In this document: one piece after another, positions 8,892 through 19,296 of the stretch
Layout of the letters: every line of letters begins with the position of its first letter
Numbering within the stretch: the stretch's first letter is position 1
Assembly: GCA_949285665.1 (NCBI GenBank)
Contig: CASDYC010000001.1
Span: 644,107 to 708,106 of the forward strand
DNA: 64,000 nucleotides
Direction: 5' to 3'
Source: an uncultured bacterium
Lineage (GTDB): Bacteria; Bacillota_I; Bacilli_A; RFN20; CAG-826
Notes under the pieces: generated by a model
What the model saw: only the letters and a program-made list of their open reading frames with translations
What the model was told of the DNA's origin: nothing
Database searches by the model: none
Translations under genes and position numbers: made by a program

Positions 8892-10145
8892 TTATTTTAA
8901 AAAATCTTCTTTAAGCAAAAAATCAAATAAATTTAATATTAAATATCCGTCGTTTGTATAACTTGTTAGATATCCTTCTTTAACAATTAATATTTTTTTA
9001 TAACCATCATTTAAATATTTAAATGGTCTTAATTCTTGTATTAATTTCTCTTCATTTTCAATTTTTAAACAACTTTGAATATATAATTTTTGACCATTTT
9101 TTTCTGCAATAAAATCTATTTCAAGTTCTTTTCTAATACTTGTTCCATCTTTATTTTTAGCATTTAAATTATATATTCCAACAAATACTCTATAATCTCT
9201 TTTACACAATTCATTATAAATTAATTGCTCCATTAAATGAGTTTCTTCTAATAAATTAAAATCCAAAACTACATTTCTTATTCCAATATCCGTAAAGTAA
9301 TATTTAGTTTCAGAATTAATTATTTTTTTACCTTTTATATTATATTTATTAACTCCATCAATTAAAAAAGCATCTTTTAAATAGTCAATATATTTAGAAA
9401 TTGTATTAATTGAAATATTTTCTTTTTTAATTGATTTGAATGAATTAGCTAACTTTAATATACTAAATTTAGAACCAACATTTGATGATAAAAGTTTTAT
9501 CAATTCTTTAAAATCATCATAATTTCTAATGTTATGACGATTTTTTAAATCTGATAAATATGTTTCGAAGTAAACTTCATTTAAATATTTTCTTTTTTCA
9601 TCATTATTTAAAATTATTGTTCTTGGTAAACCACCGTAAATTAAATACATTTCATATATTTGATTTAGATTATAATTATTTTTTAAAGCATCATAATATT
9701 CTTTAAATGAAAATGGATAAATTCTTATTTCTTCCCCTCGATCATTAAATTGAGATACAATATCCGTTGACAAAAATTTAGAATTACTACCTGAAACATA
9801 TACATCTAAATTTTCTATATGATAAAATCCTAAGAGAACGTCAACAAAATTATCAACTAATTGAATTTCGTCTAATATTAAATAATAATTGTTTTTATCA
9901 ATTAAAAGACTTGTTACATAATTATATAATTCATCCGGATTTTTATATAAACGATACTTATAATCATCTAAAGGAATTCTAATTATATGGTCTTGATTAA
10001 CGCCTATCTTAATTAAATAATTATAAAACAATTCATTTAACAAAACTGACTTCCCAGATCTTCTTAAGCCAGTAACAATTTTAATTCGCTTATCATTTAT
10101 TTTTTTAATTAATTGATTTAAGTAATAGTCTCTATTTAATACCAT
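8892..10145 (-). CDS. AAA_14 / DUF4143 ATPase (paralog A)
   Basis: 417 residues. Walker A GLRRSGKS is at 26-33, Walker B LILDEIQ at about 93-99, the sensor-like VSGSNSKFLS follows, and a C-terminal DUF4143 domain has EIDFIAEKNG...YIQSC. This is the COG1373 family of ATPases with unknown substrate, often present in many copies per genome. The C-terminal block looks like a PD-(D/E)XK fold, but the expected E-x-K is Q-x-C, so nuclease activity is doubtful. Two paralogs share this layout: 23890-25185 and 38959-40212. The start is set by AGTAGGA before the ATG and by alignment with the paralogs, whose Walker A falls at the same residues. The promoter carries two identical 40-bp palindromic repeats. 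Confidence 0.88.
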   Translation of the reverse strand: MVLNRDYYLNQLIKKINDKRIKIVTGLRRSGKSVLLNELFYNYLIKIGVNQDHIIRIPLDDYKYRLYKNPDELYNYVTSLLIDKNNYYLILDEIQLVDNFVDVLLGFYHIENLDVYVSGSNSKFLSTDIVSQFNDRGEEIRIYPFSFKEYYDALKNNYNLNQIYEMYLIYGGLPRTIILNNDEKRKYLNEVYFETYLSDLKNRHNIRNYDDFKELIKLLSSNVGSKFSILKLANSFKSIKKENISINTISKYIDYLKDAFLIDGVNKYNIKGKKIINSETKYYFTDIGIRNVVLDFNLLEETHLMEQLIYNELCKRDYRVFVGIYNLNAKNKDGTSIRKELEIDFIAEKNGQKLYIQSCLKIENEEKLIQELRPFKYLNDGYKKILIVKEGYLTSYTNDGYLILNLFDFLLKEDFLK

Positions 10146-10149
10146 AAAA

Positions 10150-10189
10150 TCCTACTGAAAATTTTTGCGTATTTACGCAATTATTTTCA
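10150..10189 (-). repeat. Palindromic 40-bp repeat, copy 1 (operator or leader hairpin of ATPase A)
   Basis: Identical over 40 bp to 10223-10262. The core is TTGCGTA-TT-TACGCAA, flanked by TGAAAAT-like arms, so the element is a large imperfect palindrome. It starts 3 bp after the -10 box of ATPase A and ends just before the ATG, so it covers the transcription start and the Shine-Dalgarno. Related elements with other cores precede both paralogs. Confidence 0.85.
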
Positions 10190-10192
10190 ATA

Positions 10193-10221
10193 ATTATACT
10201 CATTTTAAAAATATTTTGCAA
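10193..10221 (-). promoter_or_regulatory. Promoter of ATPase A
   Basis: On the minus strand TTGCAA (10216-10221), a 17-bp spacer and TATAAT (10193-10198). It sits exactly between the two copies of the 40-bp repeat, one upstream of the -35 and one directly after the -10, a classic arrangement for cooperative repression. Confidence 0.7.
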
Positions 10222-10222
10222 T

Positions 10223-10262
10223 TCCTACTGAAAATTTTTGCGTATTTACGCAATTATTTTCA
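10223..10262 (-). repeat. Palindromic 40-bp repeat, copy 2
   Basis: Exact second copy, 73 bp (about seven helical turns) from the first, abutting the copA stop codon at 10263. On DNA it could act as an upstream operator. For copA transcripts it would also lie in the 3' end and form a hairpin, but no U-run follows. Confidence 0.85.
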
Positions 10263-12476
10263 CTAGATATGATTTTTTACTTTAGGATTTTTAAAAGCAA
10301 AATATATTGTTAAACTTGTTAAAACAACACAGATACTACTTAAAGCCATTGCAAGAGCACTGATATATGGCGATAATTCTAATCCAAGACTTACAAATAA
10401 GCCAGTTGCAAATAGCATTGCAATTATATTATATAAAAAGGACCAAATTATATTTAAAACAATGATATTATAAGTATATTTTGATAATTTAAAGACATTA
10501 ATAACTAAACCTAGATCATCATTTAATAAATATATATCACTACTTTCATTGGCTATATCACTACTTTTATATGGTGTTATTGAAATATCAGCTAAATTTA
10601 GACTTGGAGCATCATTAATTCCATCACCTAAATACATAATCATATTATTTTTATCTTGTTTTAATTCTGAAATAATATCATATTTATCACTTGGTAATAA
10701 TTCTGATAAATAATTTGAGATTCCTAATTCGTTTGCAATTTTTTTTGCTTTTTCTTCATTATCACCAGTTAGCATCATAATATTTATATTTTTACATTTT
10801 AAATAAGAAATTAATTGCTTAGAATTTTTAGCTAATTCATCTTTTAATACAATACTAGCAATTAATTTATTATTTTTAATAAGATATAAATATTCTTTAT
10901 TTATATCAGATATAGAATTATTTAATAATTTATAATTTCCAAAATAATATTCTTCATTATTAATAATTCCTTTTACTCCAATACTTGTTATATCTTCTTT
11001 ATTAATATCTTTAATATAAGATATATTATTATTTAATATATATCTCATAATTGATTTTCCAATTGGATGAGAATTATTTTCTTCTAAAGATCCCAAAATA
11101 GAATAAATTTGTTCTTTAGAATAAGAATTATCATAAATATTATTAATTTCTATATCAAATTTACCGGTAGTTAGTGTTCCAGTTTTATCAAAAATAACAT
11201 AATTTACTTTTTTAATTTTATGATGAACATCACTATTTTTATAAACTATTCCATTTTTTAATGCTTTAACACTACTAATAACATTTGCTAAAGGTACCGC
11301 TAAACCAATTGAACAAGGACAAGCAATAACAAGAGTATTTATAAACATTGTTAAAGCTTTATTAATATCAATAAATAACCATGAAATTAAAGTTGTTAAT
11401 GATATTAAAATAACAACTGGTACAAAATAAAATGATATTTTATCAACTAAATTTTTTATTCTTGATTTATTTATATTAGCTTTTGAAACTAAAGCTAATA
11501 TATTATTTAGTGTTGTATCACTAGATATTTTACTAGCTTTAACATATAACTGATTATTTAAAAGAAGCGATCCAGCTAGTACAATATCATTTTCTTTAAC
11601 ACTAACTGGCTCACTTTCTCCTGTAATTAAACTAGTATCTAGTTTCCCATTACCTTTTGTAATAATACCATCAACTGGTAATTTTTCTCCAGCTTTTATT
11701 AAAATTACATCATCTACATTAAGTGCATTTACACATACTTCTTTAATATTATTATCTTTATCTACAACATTCGCATTTATCGGTAATAAATTAACTAAAT
11801 CATTAATTGATTTTTTAGCATTATTTGTTGAAATTTGTTCAATATATTTTCCTAAATATATTAAACAAATTACGGTTGCGCTGGCTTCATATAATAAGTT
11901 CATACAATAATGAACATTACTTGGATCTATAAAAATTAATATAGAATAAACAAGAGAATATATAAAAGCAGTTATACTTCCAATAGATATTAAAGAATCC
12001 ATTGTTGGGTGTAATTTAATTAAACTTCTAATACCAGGAATATAAAACTTTAATCCAATTATCATAATTGGAATAACTAATACTAATAAATCAATTGTAA
12101 ATCCAAGTGGGTTTATACTATGATTTAAAAAATCAAAGATAAATGGATCTTTTGGATATAACATGTTAGACATTGAAATATACATTATTAATATTGTTAA
12201 AATAACTAATATTAATAATTCCCAAATATTAAAATAATTATCTAAATTAATATTTAATCCAGAATCTTTTTTTAAATAACCTTTAAAGCCAACGCTATTA
12301 ATTGCAACAATTGCATCACTAGGATTAAAGTTATCTTCAGCTTGAACTTCTACTAATCCAGTTAATAAATTTGTGTTACTAGAAATAACTCCATTTAATT
12401 TTGATATTGCATTATTTACATTAGATTGGCAAGATGCACAACGCATCCCTTCAACAACAAAATTATATTTTTTCAT
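10263..12476 (-). CDS. copA: Copper-translocating P1B-type ATPase
   Basis: 737 residues. One N-terminal heavy-metal domain with GMRCASC (Cys13, Cys16); membrane helices; the ion-pathway motif CPC near residue 386 (ACPCSIGLAVP); phosphorylation motif DKTGTLT near 430; HP motif SHPIGKS; hinge GDGINDAP near 615. CPC plus a single CxxC domain fits a Cu(I) exporter. No Shine-Dalgarno precedes the ATG, and TATACT lies 8 nt upstream inside a 16-bp perfect palindrome, so the message may be leaderless and controlled by a repressor there. No CopY/CsoR/CueR-type regulator gene or copper chaperone is present in the window. Confidence 0.95.
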   Translation of the reverse strand: MKKYNFVVEGMRCASCQSNVNNAISKLNGVISSNTNLLTGLVEVQAEDNFNPSDAIVAINSVGFKGYLKKDSGLNINLDNYFNIWELLILVILTILIMYISMSNMLYPKDPFIFDFLNHSINPLGFTIDLLVLVIPIMIIGLKFYIPGIRSLIKLHPTMDSLISIGSITAFIYSLVYSILIFIDPSNVHYCMNLLYEASATVICLIYLGKYIEQISTNNAKKSINDLVNLLPINANVVDKDNNIKEVCVNALNVDDVILIKAGEKLPVDGIITKGNGKLDTSLITGESEPVSVKENDIVLAGSLLLNNQLYVKASKISSDTTLNNILALVSKANINKSRIKNLVDKISFYFVPVVILISLTTLISWLFIDINKALTMFINTLVIACPCSIGLAVPLANVISSVKALKNGIVYKNSDVHHKIKKVNYVIFDKTGTLTTGKFDIEINNIYDNSYSKEQIYSILGSLEENNSHPIGKSIMRYILNNNISYIKDINKEDITSIGVKGIINNEEYYFGNYKLLNNSISDINKEYLYLIKNNKLIASIVLKDELAKNSKQLISYLKCKNINIMMLTGDNEEKAKKIANELGISNYLSELLPSDKYDIISELKQDKNNMIMYLGDGINDAPSLNLADISITPYKSSDIANESSDIYLLNDDLGLVINVFKLSKYTYNIIVLNIIWSFLYNIIAMLFATGLFVSLGLELSPYISALAMALSSICVVLTSLTIYFAFKNPKVKNHI

Positions 12477-12481
12477 ACAGT

Positions 12482-12497
12482 ATTAGTATATACTAAT
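12482..12497. promoter_or_regulatory. 16-bp perfect palindrome over the copA -10 region
   Basis: ATTAGTAT-ATACTAAT is a perfect dyad. On the minus strand TATACT (12485-12490) can serve as the -10, 8 nt before the copA ATG. Position and symmetry suggest an operator for a copper-responsive or other repressor; the sequence is not a recognisable CopY or CsoR box. Confidence 0.5.
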
Positions 12498-12557
12498 TAA
12501 CTTAAAATTTCTTTTTAAATGATCAACTAATAAAAAATATATTAATTTATCTTATTA

Positions 12558-12755
12558 TTAATCTTTTAAACAACAAAGCGGAACAATATAAACTCCATTT
12601 TCATATTTATAAGCAGTTTTGATTGCTGTAACAATCATTAAAAAAGCTGGTTTTGGATGTCTTTTAATATTTCTATCATTATATAATTTAACTAATTTAT
12701 TAGAACTTTCTTTTATATCTTCCATATCAGCTAATAATGTTTTTCTTTTATTCAT
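12558..12755 (-). pseudogene. C-terminal fragment of an AAA/DUF4143-type ATPase (remnant or minigene)
   Basis: 65 codons. PKPAFLMIVTAI..AYKYENGVYIVPLCCLKD resembles the C-terminal end of long DUF4143 ATPases, whose usual ending has a DG(I/V)Y(V)(I/V)P(I/L)GCLKD pattern, and the preceding ADMEDIKESSNKLVKLYN fits the same region. The ATPase and most of the protein are missing. It has its own ATG with a strong AAGGAG and a promoter, so it may be a fusion of the original promoter and start to the last ~60 codons by internal deletion. A functional small protein cannot be excluded. Assignment rests on remembered family patterns, not a search. Confidence 0.5.
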
Positions 12756-12793
12756 CTTAGTTACCTCTCCTTAATTTTTAAAAAATCAAGAAA

Positions 12794-12824
12794 ATTATAC
12801 GATAGTCCCCTTCCCCGCAGTCAA
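12794..12824 (-). promoter_or_regulatory. Promoter with a 19-bp G-rich spacer
   Basis: On the minus strand TTGACT (12819-12824) and TATAAT (12794-12799) are near-consensus but separated by 19 bp containing GGGGAAGGGG, striking in this A+T-rich DNA. Spacers of 19-20 bp are characteristic of MerR-family activated promoters, which include copper-responsive CueR, but the spacer has mirror rather than dyad symmetry. Drives the ATPase fragment and possibly copA. Confidence 0.6.
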
Positions 12825-12873
12825 TAAAACTCGCATATACTTTTAGTTAATTCTAACTCCAAAAACCCATAAT

Positions 12874-12899
12874 AAAAAGCGGAGTTTACTCCGCTTTTA
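12874..12899 (-). terminator. Rho-independent terminator of the collagen-like lipoprotein gene
   Basis: Perfect stem AAAAGCGGAG / CTCCGCTTTT with a 4-nt loop, followed by T residues on the minus strand. It sits 24 bp after the stop codon. Nearly symmetric, so it may also work on the plus strand. Confidence 0.85.
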
Positions 12900-12922
12900 T
12901 CATAAACATTGTAATATGTTTG

Positions 12923-15685
<2,763 letters not shown>

Positions 15686-15988
15686 CGTAAAAAGTCTCCT
15701 TTTTTAAATATATAAATATTTTATCATTAAAAAATGAAAAAACATCAAAATTTTTATACTATTTAAAATTTTAATTTTTTATTGTAAATTCCCGCATTTT
15801 TGGGATTATTTTTAAACTTTAAAATTTTGCTTTAACGTTTTGTATATGCTGATATTATTTTGTTTGCTTGAATATAATTTATTGACTTTTTTCATAATAA
15901 TTTTTAAGTTTAAAAATTTATGAGCATATGTGAGTTGTTTTTTATAATTGGATATATAATGTTAACCAGAAAGAAGGTATTTAAAATT
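15686..15988. other. Divergent intergenic region, collagen-like lipoprotein / ferritin
   Basis: 303 bp without a supported gene. It holds the Shine-Dalgarno of the collagen-like gene on the left, a GGG/CCC inverted repeat (CCC 15791-15793, GGG 15802-15804, flanked by AATT/GATT) in the middle, and the A+T-rich ferritin promoter region on the right (TATAAT at 15954-15959 and AAGAAGG before the ATG). The inverted repeat looks faintly like the elements ahead of the ATPase genes. No Fur-type box was recognised. Confidence 0.4.
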
Positions 15989-16471
15989 ATGCAAGAAAAT
16001 ATTAAAAAATTATTAATACAACAAGTCAATAAGGAATTGGCAAGTGCATATCTTTATTTAGATATGTCTAAATTCTATAAAACTAAATCTATTGAAGGAT
16101 TTGCTCATTGGTTTAAAAAACAAGCTAGTGAAGAATTAGAACATGCTGAAAAATTTATGGATTATTTAGCAGAAAATGACATTGAATATAAATTTGAACC
16201 AATTGAAGTTTTATCAAAAGATTATAAAAACTTAAAGGATCCATTAGTTCATCAATTAGAACATGAAAAATATGTAACTTCTCTAATTAATGAAATATAT
16301 AGATTAGCATTAGAAGAAAATAACTATCCTTTAGTTAGATTCCTTAATTGGTTTATTGATGAACAAGTTGAAGAAGAAAAAACCGCTAAAGAATTATTAG
16401 AAAAATTTGAATACGTTGAAAATTGTAAAATGGGTTTATTAAAACTCGATGAACAATTAAAAACAAGATAA
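15989..16471 (+). CDS. ftnA: Non-heme ferritin
   Basis: 160 residues from the ATG at 15989, chosen because AAGAAGG precedes it and ferritins start at this point; an upstream in-frame ATG would add 23 non-conserved residues. Ferroxidase ligands are seen in NKELASAYLYLDM (Glu) and in ASEELEHAEKFMDYL (Glu and His), with EQVEEEKTAKELL further on. Length and the four-helix pattern match prokaryotic ferritin. Role: oxidation and storage of iron in the cytosol. It is followed by a strong terminator and is convergent with a ZIP metal transporter. Confidence 0.93.
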   Translation: MQENIKKLLIQQVNKELASAYLYLDMSKFYKTKSIEGFAHWFKKQASEELEHAEKFMDYLAENDIEYKFEPIEVLSKDYKNLKDPLVHQLEHEKYVTSLINEIYRLALEENNYPLVRFLNWFIDEQVEEEKTAKELLEKFEYVENCKMGLLKLDEQLKTR

Positions 16472-16493
16472 TTAATAAACTATAATTCAAATT

Positions 16494-16518
16494 AAACACC
16501 GCTTATAGCGGTGTTTTT
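16494..16518 (+). terminator. Ferritin terminator
   Basis: Stem AAACACCGCT / AGCGGTGTTT with a 3-nt loop and a T run, 22 bp after the ferritin stop. Confidence 0.9.
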
Positions 16519-16610
16519 ATACTAATATTAAATTAAAATATAAATAATTTTTGCCGAAAAACTACGAAAATAAAATTTTTTTAGGTGTTTGACTAGATCC
16601 CAATTAGAGA

Positions 16611-16680
16611 TTTGGCGAAAAATCATTTGGTTATTTGGCGATATTTCAGTTGGATATTTGGCGAAAATATGTAACTTTTG
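16611..16680. repeat. Three imperfect 23-bp direct repeats
   Basis: TTTGGCGA begins at 16611, 16634 and at 16657 as TTTGGCGAAAAT, an exact 23-bp period; the first two units also share a TTTGG/GTTGG step near their ends. They lie between the convergent ferritin and ZIP genes, directly after the ZIP stop codon. Units of about two helical turns recall iterons or regulator sites, but no partner gene is evident. Function unknown. Confidence 0.7.
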
Positions 16681-16685
16681 TTTTT

Positions 16686-17498
16686 TTATGATAATAAAAA
16701 ATCTAATAAAAACATTAATATAAATCCAATCATAAAAGCAATAATTCCATAATGGTTTTTACCTTCGCCGCTAGTAGCGCTTGGAATTAAATCTTCTATA
16801 GTTACATAAATCATACAACCGGCTGCAAAGGCTAATGCCCATGGCATTATTGGTTCAATAAAATATGCTAAAAGTAAACCAATAAGAGCAAATATAGGTT
16901 CAACAATTCCAGAAATTACTCCATATAAAAATGCTTTATTAGTTGAATTTGTTTCACTTTTAAAAGGAAGTGATACAATTGCTCCTTCTGGGATATTTTG
17001 TATAGCAATACCAAGAGCAATCATAAATCCAGATGATAATGTTAACCATATATCATTAGAATTATTTGAAGTTAGATTAGCTAATCCAACACCTAATACA
17101 ACTCCAGTTGATAATCCTTCTGGGATATTATGAATTAAGATTGCTAAAAACATCTTTTGTTTTTTATTTAATTTTGTTGTTCTTATTCCTTCTTCATAAT
17201 TTTGTTGACTATGAAAGTGTGGAATTATGTGATCTAAAAATAACAATAATAAAAAACCTAATACAAAAGATATAACAATTATTAACATATTAGGCATATA
17301 CGTAGTTTGATAATCTAAAGCCGGTAATATTAATCCAAAAATTGATGCTGAAAACATAACTCCAGCTGCAAAACCTGAGAATATTTTGTTTAAATTTATA
17401 CTTATTGTCTTATTTTTAAATAAATAAACAAAACTAGAACCAATGCTAGTTCCAATAAATGGAATTAAAATGCCAAGAATTATTAGTAATGTTTCCAT
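16686..17498 (-). CDS. ZIP family divalent metal transporter
   Basis: 270 residues with eight predicted helices. Helices IV and V carry the metal-site motifs HNIPEGLSTG and NIPEGAIVS; a short His-containing loop (HFHSQQ) lies before helix IV. This is the ZIP/GufA-ZupT type that brings zinc, iron or manganese into the cytosol. It is convergent with ferritin, suggesting but not proving an iron link. No Shine-Dalgarno: TATAAA (17507-17512) lies 8 nt before the ATG, so the message is probably leaderless. Confidence 0.9.
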   Translation of the reverse strand: METLLIILGILIPFIGTSIGSSFVYLFKNKTISINLNKIFSGFAAGVMFSASIFGLILPALDYQTTYMPNMLIIVISFVLGFLLLLFLDHIIPHFHSQQNYEEGIRTTKLNKKQKMFLAILIHNIPEGLSTGVVLGVGLANLTSNNSNDIWLTLSSGFMIALGIAIQNIPEGAIVSLPFKSETNSTNKAFLYGVISGIVEPIFALIGLLLAYFIEPIMPWALAFAAGCMIYVTIEDLIPSATSGEGKNHYGIIAFMIGFILMFLLDFLLS

Positions 17499-17623
17499 GC
17501 AATAATTTTATATATTTGAATTACTTTATTTAATTATAATGATAAATTTTTTTATTTACTTTTTAGATTTTGTAATAAATGATGACAACTTTATAATATT
17601 TATAAAGAAAGGTGTTAATATAA

Positions 17624-18265
17624 ATGATTGATCAAGAAAATAAAGCATTAGAAGGGAAATTATTCCAAGCTTCCCATCCAGATTTAAAAAAATTTAAATT
17701 TAAATCTCATATATTATGTCAAAAATATAACAAAACAAATGAATATCAACAATTAAAAAGAAATAAAATACTAAATAAATTATTTAAAAAAATTGGTAAA
17801 AACCCTGCAATTCTTGGACCAATTTATATTCATTATGGAAGACATACAACTATTGGAGATAATTTTATTGCAGGTTTTAATCTTACAATACAAGATGATA
17901 CAAATGTAAATATAGGAGATAATTGTTTTCTTGGTCCAAATGTTACAATAGTTACACCCATTCATCCATTATTACCAAATGAAAGATTTAAATTATTAGA
18001 TAGAAATGGTAATAAAGAGACTCTATGTTATGCAAAACCAGTAAATATTGGAAATAACTGTTGGATTTGTTCAAATGTAGTGATTTGTAGCGGAGTTAAA
18101 ATTGGAAATAACTGTGTAATTGGAGCAGGTAGTGTAGTAACAAAAGATATTCCTAGTAATACTTTTGCAGCAGGAAATCCATGTAAAGTAATAAGAACAT
18201 TAACTAGCAATGATTCATTATTAAATCATCCTGAAATATTAGATGGATGTAACATAATAAAATAA
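17624..18265 (+). CDS. Hexapeptide-repeat O-acetyltransferase, maltose/galactoside type
   Basis: 213 residues. An N-terminal helical segment is followed by a left-handed beta-helix of hexapeptide turns (IGDNFIAGFNLTI, IGDNCFLGPNVTI, IGNNCVIGAGSVV) and the catalytic-His segment TPIHPLLPNER. The closing AAGNPCKVI is typical of Maa/LacA/NodL acetyltransferases that move acetyl from acetyl-CoA to sugar hydroxyls. AAAGGTG precedes the ATG. Monocistronic with its own terminator. Substrate not determinable. Confidence 0.9.
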   Translation: MIDQENKALEGKLFQASHPDLKKFKFKSHILCQKYNKTNEYQQLKRNKILNKLFKKIGKNPAILGPIYIHYGRHTTIGDNFIAGFNLTIQDDTNVNIGDNCFLGPNVTIVTPIHPLLPNERFKLLDRNGNKETLCYAKPVNIGNNCWICSNVVICSGVKIGNNCVIGAGSVVTKDIPSNTFAAGNPCKVIRTLTSNDSLLNHPEILDGCNIIK

Positions 18266-18279
18266 ATATAAAATAAAAA

Positions 18280-18307
18280 ACATCTGCAATTCGCAGATAT
18301 TTTTTTA
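18280..18307. terminator. Terminator between acetyltransferase and lipoprotein genes
   Basis: Stem ATCTGC / GCAGAT with an AATTC loop, followed by seven T on the plus strand and preceded by an A run, so it can serve both converging genes. Confidence 0.8.
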
Positions 18308-18329
18308 TATTTATTGTTTTCTTTTATTT

Positions 18330-19214
18330 TTATTCTGTTACTTCAATATGTTCAATATCACAATTAGAAGATCCTTCATATTTCATACTAAAATCAATTT
18401 TTATATAGTTAATTCCATCTTCTTCATCACTAGTTGTTTCAAAAGATCCATTAGCCATATTTAAATAAGTTAACATTCCAAATTCATCAAATCGAATTTG
18501 CATATAAGCATCAATACTAATATCAACACCAATATTCATACTACCTTCACCTTGAATTGTAACTTTATCATTACTATTAATATAAAATTCTGGTTCTTTA
18601 TCACTAAAAAACATATTAAGCATTGAATCAAATGTTTGTTTAGACAATATAAATCCTTGAGCAAAAGATGAAGCAGCTTTAACTATATCTTCTTTTGTAG
18701 TATTTGATTCACTTACTTCTCCATCTTGAATTGAAACTGCAACATAACCATCTTCTGTCTTTTTAGTATATTCAATTAAGGTTGAAGTTTGAATTCCACT
18801 AGAAGAAATTATCATAGCATTTCTTGAAATACTTCTTAAATAATAATCATTTTCATCTCTAAAATCATAAGCAAATTCATTGCTTATTTCTTGTTTAGTT
18901 GTAGAAGTTTGTTCTTCTCCATCATTTGAAACAAACTTATTTTCAATTTCGGTTTCTCCATTTACATTAACAATATAAGAACTTGGCAATTGATAATTTT
19001 TTTCTTCAATTAAGTTATAAATATCATCTTTACTAACTTTATTACCAATACTCTCGGTAGGTTTTGTATTTGTTGTATTTGATGTTGTAGTTGTATTTGT
19101 TGTTTGAGTTGTATTAGCTGAATTATTAGTTGTACTACTTGTTTGAGTATTATCAACATTACAAGAAGTTAAAACTAATAATAAAGCTGGGATTAATAAT
19201 AAATTCTTTTTCAT
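18330..19214 (-). CDS. Lipoprotein, paralog of the upstream lipoprotein
   Basis: 294 residues from MKKNLLLIP; the start at 19214 is supported by AAAGGAA and by the signal peptide, while a longer reading adds 16 residues in front of it. Lipobox LTSC, then a Thr/Ser/Asn-rich tether of ~45 residues. The folded part shares blocks with the next gene: YYLRS/YFMMT, FSDKEPEFYIN, VTIQGEGSMNIG, FDEFGMLTYLNM and a final GSSNCDIEH. The two are tandem duplicates with diverged tethers. No known family; likely a beta-rich surface domain. Separated from the paralog by a terminator. Confidence 0.8.
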   Translation of the reverse strand: MKKNLLLIPALLLVLTSCNVDNTQTSSTTNNSANTTQTTNTTTTSNTTNTKPTESIGNKVSKDDIYNLIEEKNYQLPSSYIVNVNGETEIENKFVSNDGEEQTSTTKQEISNEFAYDFRDENDYYLRSISRNAMIISSSGIQTSTLIEYTKKTEDGYVAVSIQDGEVSESNTTKEDIVKAASSFAQGFILSKQTFDSMLNMFFSDKEPEFYINSNDKVTIQGEGSMNIGVDISIDAYMQIRFDEFGMLTYLNMANGSFETTSDEEDGINYIKIDFSMKYEGSSNCDIEHIEVTE

Positions 19215-19248
19215 AATAAATTTCCTTTCACAAATATCGATTAGATAT

Positions 19249-19278
19249 AAAAATATCGGCAAAATGCCGATATTTTTA
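19249..19278 (-). terminator. Terminator of the first tandem lipoprotein
   Basis: Perfect 12-bp stem AAAAATATCGGC / GCCGATATTTTT with a 5-nt loop, 18 bp after the stop at 19297. The downstream paralog therefore needs read-through or its own promoter. Confidence 0.88.
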
Positions 19279-19296
19279 TTAAATTGACAAAGTAAA

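Noticed and set aside
10150-10262. Insertion-sequence ends or phage attachment sites
   Set aside because: The repeats are in direct orientation around a promoter of 33 bp only, and no transposase or integrase is nearby.
12558-12755. Copper chaperone or copper-sensing regulator linked to copA
   Set aside because: There is no CxxC or helix-turn-helix; the Cys-Cys in PLCCLKD fits the tail of DUF4143 ATPases better.
16611-16680. CRISPR array
   Set aside because: Only three imperfect 23-bp units with no unique spacers and no cas genes in the window.
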